DNA of 64,000 nucleotides from Selaginella moellendorffii. Lineage: Eukaryota; Streptophyta; Lycopodiopsida; Selaginellales; Selaginellaceae. The position numbers were made by a program, and so were the translations under genes. Each line of letters starts with the position of its first letter. Position 1 is the first letter of the stretch. The stretch is taken from the NCBI RefSeq assembly GCF_000143415.4, contig NW_003314288.1, positions 1,675,504-1,739,503 on the forward strand. The letters are read 5' to 3'. The notes under the pieces were generated by a model that was not told the origin of the DNA, ran no database searches, and saw only the letters and a program-made list of their open reading frames with translations. Positions 22,930-33,353 of the stretch are shown here, piece after piece.

Positions 22930-25900
22930 TTCCCGCAACTTCTGCGTCCCATGTCTCCTTTCTTTCACTGGACAATTAGGACTCAAGGCTCTGGCGCTAC
23001 TGGACTCGAGTGCAACTTCTTGCTTCATGGACACGAACTTTGCTGCCCAACATCACGTTCTTCTTTCTTCTACCATACGGGATCTGAGGGTTGAAGGCAT
23101 CGGCGGGCATTTTGTGTCTCCATCTTCTGGACTTAGGGAAACGTTGCCCGTTCGAGTACACATCAGGTCCACCATCACCGATATTGCCTTCAACATCATC
23201 AACAACAAGTCCTCCTCTGTGGTGCTTGGTCTTCCTTGGTTCCAATTACATCAGCCTCAGATCTGTTGGAAGGAATTACAGCTCATCTCTCCCACATCAC
23301 CATCTCCCATGGCTTCCCCTGTTGTTCATCGAGTCTGAATTAAAAAAAGTTCCCTAAACTCAAATCAGGGTTCTATTCTCGACTCTACAAAGTTTTCACC
23401 CTCTTCTTTTTCCCCTCTTCCATCTTACACTGGACAGTATCCTCGTCTCATCATTCCATTTAGTCGTACACCTCCTCCTATCTCCACAATCATTATGAAA
23501 GAACTCCTTCATGAAGAACTTATTTTCCTTTTTGCTTTGCATGTTTCTTTTGTCAATCTTCCTGAGAAGTATCATGATTTTGGGGATGTGTTTGAGAAGA
23601 AAAAAGCTAGTGTACTGCTTGTTCATCGGCCTTATGACTGTCCCATTGATTTACAGGAAGGAGCATCACCTCCGTGGGGGCCTATCTACGGGTTATCCCC
23701 GTCCGAGCTTAAGGCCCTCAAAGAGTACGTGGATGAGAACCTTGCCTCAGGGTACATTTAGCATTCGCAGTCCCCGGCTAGAGTGCCTAACTTCTTTGTC
23801 AAGAAGAAGGATGGGAATTTGCGGTTAGTCATCGACTATCAAGGTTTGAACAAAGTGACTGTTCGGAACCGTTATCCGCTGCCCTTGATCTCGGACATGT
23901 TGGAACGCCTCGGCGGTGCCCGCTTCTTCACCAAGATTGACCTCCATGGAGTATACAACCTGATTCGGATCCGGCCTGGTGATGAATGGAAGACTGCGTT
24001 CCAAACCCGCTATGGCCACTTCGAGTACACTGTCATGCCATTTGGCTTTACAAATGCTCTAGTAGTTTTCCAACACATGGCGAACGACATCTTTTGGGAG
24101 TTTCTTGATCAGATGATGATCATCTACCTAGATGACATCCTCATCTACTCAAAAACTTAGGAGGAGCATGACGAACATGTACGCAAGGTGCTGGCAAAGC
24201 TGCAAGAACACGGCCTATACGCGAAGCTTGAGAAATGTTCCTTCGATCAGTAGTCTGTGGAGTTCCTTGGGTAAATTGTCACTCCTGAGGGTATCACGAT
24301 GGATCCTGCCAAAGTCAAGACTATTCTCGAATGGGAGCCTCCACAATCAATATCGGACGTTCAGGTTTTCCTTGGCTTCGCCAACTTATACCGCAAATTC
24401 ATTGATCACTACTCTGACATTGTCCTTCCTCTCACGCATCTCACTCACAAGGATGTTCCCTTCTCTTGGTCTGCTGCTGCCCAGCAGGCCTTCGACACAC
24501 TCAAGGCGGCCTTCAGTTTTGCTCTCGTCTTGATCCACGCTGATCCCTCACAACCTTTCTTCATTGAGGCTGACGCCTCCGACTTTGCCATCGGTGTTGT
24601 GCTGTCTCAACTCGGAGTGGATCACGAACTTCATTCGATCGCTTTCCATTCTCGAAAATTCCAGCCTGCGGAGATCAATTACAAAATCCACGACAAAGAG
24701 CTCCTTGCCATCGTGGATTCCTTTGGAGAGTGGCGCCATTTCTTGGAGGGTGCAGGCCATCAAACAATAGTCTTTACGGATCACAAAAATCTCAAGTACT
24801 TTGCTACTTCCCGAGTTTTGAGCCGTCGTCAAGCAAGGTGGGCACAATTCCTGAGTCGGTTTGACTTTGTTATCAAGTACAAACCTGGAAAGCTTCTGAT
24901 GCTCTTTCAAAGCGCTCCTATCTTAGTCTCAGGCCTGGTAATCCTGCCTTCGATCAACAGGATCAAGTTATCCTTGATCCTGATCGGCTTCAAGTTATGG
25001 CAATTTCCCTGGCCCCTCAGGACTCCTCCTTGATGGATGCGATCAGAAACGATCTTCAATCCAATGATCTCGCCAGCGACATTTTCCCCCATCTTCAGGC
25101 TGGACACCCAGTGACTCCCAACTACCGGCGATTTGACGAGTTCGAGTTCTTAGATGGCTTGCTGTACCGTGGGGAGTAGCTTTACAATCCTAAAGGTGAT
25201 GCTCGAAGGTTAGTCCTGATGGGGTGCCACGATAGCCCGACTGCTGGTCACTTCGGCATCACAAAGACCTATGAGCTAGTTGCACGGGACTTTTGGTGGC
25301 CTCACATGGACGACTACATCAAAACTTTTGTTACCTCCTGTGACACTTGGGCCCAAAATAAGGTATCTCGCCACCTTCCTTCATGTTTACTTCATTCCCT
25401 CCCGGTCCCTTCAGGTCCTTGGGAATCCATCTCCATGGATTTCTTGAGTGATCTTCTGAGTTCTGGAGGCTTCAACAGCATTTTAGTCGTGGTGGATCAC
25501 TTCACAAAGATGACGCACTTCCTGCCATGTACCAAGGAGTTTTTGGGCGAGGACATGGCAAAACTGGTATTCAAAGAAATTTTCCGACTTCATGTGATTC
25601 CTGCAGATGTGGTTTTGGATTGGGGACCTTAGTTCATCTCTTATTTCTGGCAACGGTTTTTGCAACTGCTTGGAGTGAAGGCCAACCTCTCTTCGGCGTA
25701 TCATCCTCAAACTGATGGACAGTCCGAGTGAATGATTCAGATGTTAGAACAATTCCTGAGGTGCTTCATTAACTATCATCAGGATGACTGGTTTGATATC
25801 CTTTTCCTTACTGAGTTCTCCTATAACAACTCTATCACTCCTCTCTTCGACTTTCCCCCTTCTTTGCGAACTCTAGCTGAAATCCCCAATTCAATCTCTC

Positions 25901-26576
25901 ACTTCCTTCTCCATCCGAATCCTCTCATTCAAATCCCCGCTCTGAGACATTTGTCTCCAACCTTCAGGAAATCCACAACTCCATCTCCTTCCACCTCCAT
26001 CGTGCTCAGGAATCTCACAAAACATTTGCCAATACCCATTGTCAGGATTGTCCCCTTTATAATATTGGGGATAAAGTCTAGCTCCTCAGGCGAAATGTCT
26101 CCACCACCAGGCCATGTCCCAAACTCGATTTCAAACACCTCGGTCCTTTCCCTATCACTGCTATCATTAATCCTCTTACTTATCGCCTTGCACTTCCCTC
26201 TTATCAAATTCACCCCATTTTTCACTCCTCTTTCCTTGAGCCTTATATTCCCAGTCCTATTCCAAATTGGGTCATTCCTCTGCCTCCACCAGTGCAGCTC
26301 GAGGATGGGTCTGAGTACGAGGTTTAGGACATCCTTGATTCCAAGATCTCACGGTCTAAACTCTACTATCTGATCAACTGGAAGGGTTATGGACCTGAAG
26401 AACGCACTTGGGAACTTGCAGAAAACCTGATTCATTCTCCTGACCTTATTCAAGACTTCCACCGCTGCTATCCTTCTCATCCCAGTCCTCATTCTTTTTC
26501 TCCATCTCCCGTCCCTCGCCACCCATCTCATCCTCCTCTTCATTCTCATTCACGTCCTCGTTCCACTCGTTCTTGA
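22930..26576 (+). pseudogene. pol of the chromodomain gypsy element (PR-RT-RH-IN-chromodomain, interrupted)
   Basis: Protease traces at about 22990-23030 carry LLDSSATSC, where the catalytic motif is normally D-S/T-G, so a G-to-A change has removed the Gly. RT spans 23783-24290 with intact [10 protein letters not shown] (about 24118). RNase H spans 24500-24880 (EADASDFAIG, HDKELLAIV, FTDHKNLKYF). Integrase spans 25200-25730: H...H then CDTWAQNK (a Trp for the second Cys), MDFLSDLL, VVVDHFTKM, HPQTDGQSE. The chromodomain lies at about 26320-26480 (LYYLINWKGYGPEERTWELA). Frame changes occur near 22820-22930, 24895 and 25840. Stops in YI*HSQSPA, KT*EEHDEH, GP*FIS, SE*MIQML and EV*DILDSK fit Gln or Arg codons hit by C-to-T changes. 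Confidence 0.88.
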
Positions 26577-26587
26577 GGAGGGGGTGC

Positions 26588-26948
26588 TGTCAGGAATCCC
26601 CCAATTCATACCACATTCCTGAATCTCGCTGGATTCCTGACCTGCAGACCACATTCCTGATTCTCGAGACTTTTCCCTATTCCTGACTCTTTGATTTCCT
26701 GTACGATTCCTGAGTCTTGAGCCACATTCCTGATGATGATGTGGCGCCTTCTCGACCTCAGCTATATTTAGGCCGTCCTCGATCCAAGAGTGGTGGAGCT
26801 TCATCAACCTATAGTATATATAGGTTAGCCTTGTTCCATTTCTCCACAATCTGAATCAACACCGGTCTAAGGCCTTTTCTTTGTTTCCATTAGCTTTTCT
26901 CTTTGTCTTTTGCATTTTCCAATCTTGATCTTGTTGGGGGTCTTGACA
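26588..26948 (+). repeat. 3' LTR of the chromodomain gypsy element
   Basis: 361 bp, the same ends as 21415-21775. The 5' LTR has the T or A form at most of the differing sites. Confidence 0.93.
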
Positions 26949-28984
26949 GTAACTTTCCATGATACTCGACCATACCGAAATCTACAAGACCTTCAATAAT
27001 TCGCTATTGATAACTTCCCATAGACTCACCTTAATACTTGAATATGGTGAGTTGTTATTCCCAAATGATTTACCTAATTAGTTTAGTCTCTAGAGATATA
27101 ACATTGCAAACTATCCTCCAACTACCTATTCATCTTTTCTGTTTGTCCATGTCAAGAAGTGTCATTGCCATCATACTTGACTCAATACTCAATATCTATC
27201 TATAGGTAATAAGTTGTGCTGAATTTTAGCTTGGTGTGATATTGCTCTAGGAGAGTTCTCTAAAACCTATTAGTGAAAATCTTATCTTGATTTGAGATAA
27301 TTTGTTTCAACCTTCCCCACACTCAAATCACTTATTCAAAGAATAGCTTTGCCACACCTTCTGCATCCACTTCTATTGTGGTGGGTATGAAATATGCCAT
27401 TTTAGAAAACCGATCCACCACCATGAATATCACATCAAACTCCTCACTTGGGAGGAGTCCCATAATGAAATTCATCATAAGATATTTTCATAGACAATTC
27501 GAAAATGAGAGGCTTTGCAACAAACCCCCACTAGCATTAGTCATAGCCTTTATTTGCTGATATGTTGGATATGTCTTTATATTATTTTAAACATCTTTAA
27601 CCATATTTGGCTAGTGATACTTTATTTTTAGTAAGCCCATCATTTTGGGCACTTTGCTATGTTCTACAAAAAATCCATCATAACACTCTTCTAAGGTTAC
27701 CTTCCTTAATTCCCTTTGTGGAATATACAACCTATTTATTTATAATAGATAAGTTTATTATGCTCCACATAACTTGTTTTTTCTCTTCCCTATACGGCTC
27801 ATCTATCTTGTAAGCATCTCATTGCCTCTTGGTTCCTTTGGCAAAACTTCTTGTGCTAGACTATCATCCTCATATATTATTTTCACATAATCCCAAAAAG
27901 TTATTATTGCACTAAATATTACCAACTTTAAGCTTGATTTTCAACTTAGAGCATTTGCCATGATATTGCTCTTATCAGGTTCATACAAATCTTATAATCT
28001 AACTCCACTAAAGCATTGATCCACTGACTTTATTTTCTTTGTAAGTCAGGTTGTGATAAGAAGTGTTTCATTGCCATATATTTGTGTATACTTTGAAACA
28101 CTTTCTAAAGTAGTATTGCCACTCCTTGAGTGCCTTGACCATCGGAAATAATTCCTTTTTCATGGGCAAACCACTTTTGTTAAGCCTTGTTCAACATTTT
28201 CAAAAAGAATGCTATTAGATGTTTATTTTGCTTCAAAATTGTGTCCAACACAAAGTTTAAAGTGTCTATTTCTACCTTAAAATCTTTACGAAAGCATAGT
28301 AATGCCAATTTAAGATTTTTCCTCAATTTTCCTTTGAGTTGAACAAATGTTACCTCACATTCTACTATCCATACCATCTTCCTTTTTATTGTTTGGTCCA
28401 TTAGAGGCAAAGTTACTCTCGAATAATGTTTGATAAACTTTCAGTAATAGTTACATAGCCTCAAGAATATCTTTAACTCGTGTATATTCAATAATCATTC
28501 CCATTCATAAATTGCTTCAACCTTCTCAGAGTTTGAGCCCATTCTTGCCCACCACATGCCTGAAAAACTTTACCTTTTGTTAAGCAAAGACATATTTGCT
28601 CTCTTTAACATGCAATTTGTGTTCCTTTAAACACCTTTGTCAAGTGTTTAGCATGCTCCTCTAATGTCTTGCTATGAAATGATCTAGATAGGGTACAAAA
28701 AAATAGTCCATCAATGCTAATATAGTCCTAATATCAACGGTAACAAAAATATAGTCCATTGATGCTCATGGACTACAAAAATATAGTCTATGTCTACTAA
28801 ATATAGTTTTTTATATAGGACATTTTCTAAGTTTAGTTAGTGTAATGCTTGAAAATAATCCTCCATATCATAAAACCAATCCTTTACCTCTACAATCCTC
28901 TACCACCTATAAGTTTATACTCACTCCCACCCAAAAGCTTTAACCCCTAGTCCCAACTTTAAGTCGGTTTGGAAGCACTACTAA

Positions 28985-29250
28985 AGAATTCCTAATCATG
29001 GGGTGAAAGAAAGCAATCATCTCCCAGGGAGGGGAGCTACAATGAGGTTAAGGAACCAGTCTTGGTGTATTAATACTTGGACTCAGCTTTGGACTTGATC
29101 TTGGACTTGACCTTGGACTTGGTCTCGAACTCGATTTTGGATTTGGTTTGGGACCCAATCTCAGATTTTGGACTTGGTCTCAACTTCGGTCTTGGACTTG
29201 GTCTTGAAGTCGATTTAGGACTTGATCTTGGACTTAGTCTTATTCAATGA
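28985..29250 (+). repeat. Degenerate GGACTT-type hexamer tract with LTR-like flank
   Basis: About 29085-29240 repeats CTTGGACTT/GGTCTTGG in imperfect 6- and 12-bp steps. It is preceded at 29005-29045 by GGGTGAAAG...TCATCTCCCAG, similar to the segment after the hexamer array in the 37997-39800 LTR (GGGTGAAAGCCC...CGTCTCCCAG). A decayed LTR fragment related to that family is likely, but the hexamers lie on the other side of this block and on the opposite strand. Confidence 0.5.
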
Positions 29251-31482
29251 ACTCTTTATCATTTTAATCATGATTTTAGGGATCCTTTAATCTATAACAC
29301 TTGGGGAGTTGGTTCTTTACACCTTAATATGGATTGATTGTAGTATAATCATATAATAATACCAAATGTGACTTTAAGGCTTTTCTTATTTATATTATAC
29401 TCCCTATATCTTTTCCATTCCTCTCACTTTTATTCCATTTTATTATTTTATTTTTACCTTTTCTTTTATCAATTTTATCTCTTCATTACTTTTTATTATT
29501 TACCCTTCTTACTCTTTTATTCCCTCTCCAAATCCCTCAAATAGTTTTGTATTAAAGTTGTCGATTAGCTTAAGAAAGAGTATGTTGATCTTTTCAACTT
29601 TAACCTGTCATCTGGAGCCAAGACTATAATGCAGCATTTTATTCCAATTGGGGATGTTTATTTAATTAAGGTTTCTATTTAGCATTGGTCATCAAAGAAG
29701 GTTTTATGCATAAATATTAAGGAGATGTTAGATAAGGGTATTATCTGAAAATCTTGGAGTCCTTGGTTATGTGAACCTTATTTTATAATAAGAGTGTTTA
29801 ATTTTGCATCAACTATTATCCATTAAATTATATATTTATCTTAAATATATACTCTCTTACTCAAATTACCGATCTCCTAGATGTTTGGGGAGAAGTTATT
29901 AGTTCACGAAGCTAGATCTTACTTATGGGTATTGATAAATTCTAAAAGTCAAAATGAATGTTTCTAAAACTATTTTTGGTACACTATTTAGTTTATATAA
30001 GTTCTTGATGATATTGTTTAATTTGAACAATGCTTTAGTGACTTTTTAGTAGATGATGGATAGGGTTCTTTACAATATGCTAAAAATAACTATCAACTTT
30101 ATTGATGATGTCTTGATCCACTCAAAAGGGATATGGAAAGAGCATATTCATAATGTTTATAAAATGTTAAATTAATTACGGGAAGTTAATTTAAAGCTAA
30201 AATGGTTAAAGTGAATAATGAGTGTTTGGGCCCAATGCCACAATTAATCTTGAGTATTGTACTTCTTGTGAGGGTTTGGAAATTAATCTTTACAAACTTG
30301 TAGTTGTTTTAAAGTGCCCTACTCTGAAGTGTGTGAATAATATGTAATACTTCCTCTATAAGGTGCAATATCTCAATTTTTTTATTGATTATCTTTTTTA
30401 TTGTATTGCACCTTTATAAGTAGTTTTGAAGTTGTTAACATTTCCTTTATTTTTCATGAGGATAGTTAGGATATACCAAAACTGGAGGAGTCGTCAACAC
30501 TTTTTTGATATCCATAAATGCCCACTCGCAATCCTCAAGCTTTCATCTTGTGCATGAATGTTTTTTATATTAGTTTCAAAGGTATGTTGATATAAGAAAG
30601 CTTAGTCACTATCATCCATTGCATATTCAATCCTAAACCCCATCCATTCAATTATATATTGTAACTAATAGAAGTGAATTACTCTATAACAAAGGAGTGT
30701 TTAGTAGCACTTTAGGGCTTCGAGAAGTTTCATACATATTTGCAAGGTTCTTGGACATTATGTTAATATAATTATGTTATGATCACTTCATTATTAAAGT
30801 GGAAAAACTTAATTTGTTGTACTATTTTGTGGGTTTTGAAGTTTTAAATATATAAATTTGAGGTTTTTTGTTGCTTATAGAGTTTTATAGATAATGCTAA
30901 CTCTCTTTCTTAAGCTCCTCTCCTTCTTCTATTTTTAAAAAGCTTGGAAGTTTTAGTTGATATTAACCAGAAGTTTTATAGTTGATATTAAATCCCTTTT
31001 TCAAGCTCTCATATTTTTTACAAGCCTGTTATTCTAGTATTAGTGGATAATCTAAACAAGAATTTCATACCATTAGTAGTTACTATATTTGATATTTAGT
31101 ATTCACAAGATTAGAGTTAGATTTACCTTCTATTTACAAGATTTATAAACCTTAAAAGATTGAGTTGTGTATCCAAAAACTTTTTAATGAGTTTAAGAGT
31201 CTTATATCACAAACTGATAACTTATTATTTTGGCATTTATATTTTTCATATTGTCTTGAGGATGACCTTTTATACTTTGTGGGAACTAATCTTGATGGCC
31301 ATTTGTGGCTAGTGGTGCTTTTTAATTTTTATTTCACACTTTTTTCATGCTTACTATAACTCTTTTATTCAAAATGCATATGTGGGACATCATCATGTGT
31401 GAGAAGCTAAACAAGTCTTTCTATTACCTGGAAATATATTTGATGTCATCTAATATGTGCATAATTGCATTTGGTGCCTCAT

Positions 31483-31644
31483 TGTAGCGCATGTGATCAT
31501 GGGATGAGATTTGGATATACTGTCACCGTGGATCCTTGGAACCTTGGGAGATAAATGGGGATAAAATAGCCACTAAGGGCTCTCTCATCAAGCAATTGCC
31601 CCTTTTCCAGTTGGCTTAAGGGGAGAGAGATAAGGTGCGCTACA
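31483..31644 (+). repeat. 5' LTR of the TRIM
   Basis: 162 bp, terminal inverted TGTAGCGC/GCGCTACA. No mismatch to 31996-32157 was seen. Confidence 0.95.
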
Positions 31645-31995
31645 GTTGGTATCGGAGCAAATGGCACGGGTTCGATTCCCATTGATTAGTGGCTACTTAA
31701 AAAGTATAATATACCCTTGAGCAAGGTATATTCCTACCCCTAAATTTGAAATTGTACGTATTGGGCATCCATGCGTACGTCCTTCCTCTTGTGTGGAGTA
31801 TCCACGGACGAAGGTATCCACCGTGGGACTGCGGTACGGGTGGATGACTAGTTGCCTCACATGGAATAGCTGGTCTACACAATGGAAGGATTGGTAGATT
31901 GAGTGTGGAAATGGAGGTACTGGTTCCCTTTGGCTCAGTAGGGGTTGTTAGTTAATAGTCAATGAGGACATTGACATCTCTGAAGGGGGGGTGAG

Positions 31996-32157
31996 TGTAG
32001 CGCATGTGATCATGGGATGAGATTTGGATATACTGTCACCGTGGATCCTTGGAACCTTGGGAGATAAATGGGGATAAAATAGCCACTAAGGGCTCTCTCA
32101 TCAAGCAATTGCCCCTTTTCCAGTTGGCTTAAGGGGAGAGAGATAAGGTGCGCTACA
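31996..32157 (+). repeat. 3' LTR of the TRIM
   Basis: 162 bp, preceded by the polypurine tract and followed by the CTCAT duplication. Confidence 0.95.
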
Positions 32158-33156
32158 CTCATACTACAGATGAACGGTTAGAGTCAATTGCAATTTCCTA
32201 TCAGTTTGAGTTAATGGCATTTCATTTGATAAAGCTTTTTCTATGGTAAAGTGTTGACAATAAATATGTTATTATTACTTTTGACTACTTGATTGGTTTG
32301 GTAAAAGTCAATACTAGTGCATTCGTCACTACTATTAGATTTTTTTTTCTTAATTAAGTGGTTTTTCAATATTTTTGTCCAAAGTAGATCCTCTCAAATA
32401 ATAGTCATATGTTTATAGCTAAGGTATTTCATGTTTTGACTACTTGGCTAAAGATATGCCACACTTTACATAAACTTTTAGTAGTAGGATTAGAATGGTT
32501 ATTTACCATTTCTCTGCTATACATATATTATAAGGATGCAAAGTTCCATTAGTGCTTCACCAAATAAACTTTTATATGATCATAATTTGATATTGCCAAT
32601 AAAGTTGAGTTTACATTTTTAATTTCCCCAAGCTACTGATACTAAGTCTGGGGATTAATATTTGATGAATATTTTTACACTGGTTTGAGTAAAGTTTGCT
32701 AAACATTTGGGCTTTATACAAATAGGACAATAATAGTGTTAGAACTCTGATCATCATCCACATGTGGACTATAAAGTGGATGATTTAGTGGTGGTTTATT
32801 TTCTCAAGTTGAACTACAAGTTTATGAGGTTTGGCATACTATTTAACAGATTAATCCTCCAAAAATTATATATATGTATCAGATAAAATATATAAGTGAG
32901 GAATTTTTGGTTAATCATATTTTCACATTTTTGTATTCTATATATTTATAGTTATCTAATTAATAATGAATTTTATGTTATATAATAAATTACTAAAAAT
33001 TGAAAGAAAGTGATTTATTAATTCTTTTATATTTTTTATTAACTTAAGGATAATAGTAGAAACATTAAATTTTATGAAAGATATATAGATGAAGTATATA
33101 CTTTATTTTCAAAGTTATAATACTTAGTATAATTGATATAGTTATAATTATCATTA

Positions 33157-33321
33157 TGTGAGTGCATGGAATATGGAAAGGGAATACAGAAAATGTGAAT
33201 ATCAATTAGCCCAAAAACCCTAGTTCATATATAAGAGCAAGTGGTCCAGATTGAAACCAATGCAACAGCTACCAAAATCGCACTATGCTAATATTAGTAT
33301 ACGGCATTGTGGGCCCTCACA
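33157..33321 (-). repeat. 3' LTR of the split minus-strand gypsy element
   Basis: 165 bp, aligns with 45903-46078 over its whole length (TGTGAGTGCATGGAATAT...GGCCCTCACA on the plus strand). Confidence 0.88.
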
Positions 33322-33353
33322 TCATCCCCTCCTCTCGGAATAATGGAAGATCA

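Larger units (their letters stand above)
21415..26948 (+). mobile_element. Ty3/gypsy chromovirus-type LTR retrotransposon, complete ends, coding-dead
   Basis: LTRs of 361 bp at 21415-21775 and 26588-26948 begin TGT(T/C)AGGAATCCCC and end GGTCTTGACA. They are flanked by the 5-bp duplication GTAAC (21410-21414 and 26949-26953). The interior carries gag with a zinc knuckle, protease, RT, RNase H, integrase and a C-terminal chromodomain, the order of Ty3/gypsy. A purine tract (GAGGAGGGGG, about 26575-26584) precedes the 3' LTR. About 16 differences separate the LTRs (about 4%), all transitions. Frameshifts and about a dozen in-frame stops make it non-autonomous now. Confidence 0.95.
20900..28900 (-). 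mobile_element. Degenerate minus-strand Ty3/gypsy relic, host of the 21415-26948 insertion
   Basis: Read on the minus strand, 28700-28480 keeps reverse-transcriptase traces, 28410-28180 resembles the RT-RNase H junction (CEVTFVQLKGKL, DTLNFVLDTILKQ), 27490-27330 matches an integrase core (DVIFMVVDRFSKMAYFIPTT) and about 21410-21300 matches the integrase C-terminal region (AVEAFMAERFNIWNLVKDSL). The integrase core and C-terminal parts are split by the younger insertion, whose 5-bp duplication GTAAC flanks it. Many stops and frameshifts; outer ends were not located. Confidence 0.7.
31483..32157 (+). mobile_element. TRIM-like non-autonomous LTR retrotransposon (675 bp)
   Basis: Two 162-bp LTRs (31483-31644 and 31996-32157), between which I see no difference, start TGTAGCGC and end GCGCTACA and are flanked by the target duplication CTCAT (31478-31482 and 32158-32162). 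Just inside the 5' LTR is a primer-binding site, TGGTATCGGAGC (31647-31658), one base from the canonical complement of initiator tRNA-Met (TGGTATCAGAGC). A polypurine tract (GAAGGGGGGGTGAG, 31982-31995) abuts the 3' LTR. The 351-bp interior has no coding potential. These are the hallmarks of a terminal-repeat retrotransposon in miniature, mobilised by another element's proteins. GGGTTCGATTCCC (31669-31681), near the PBS, resembles a Pol III B box or the complement of a tRNA T arm. Confidence 0.95.
29500..32930 (+). mobile_element. Decayed plus-strand Ty3/gypsy relic, relative of the 33157-46078 element
   Basis: 29540-29760 translates with stops to a segment matching 36424-36167 of the minus-strand element (KEYVDLFNFNLSSGAK, NIKEMLDKGII). 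RT traces follow at 29840-30190, RNase H around 30440-30800, the integrase zinc region at 31440-31490 and 32160-32250, and the integrase C-terminal part at 32750-32880 (QVELQVYEVWHTI). The order shows plus orientation, opposite to its relative. It is AT-rich with many stops. The TRIM at 31483-32157 is inserted in its integrase region. LTRs were not found. Confidence 0.75.
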
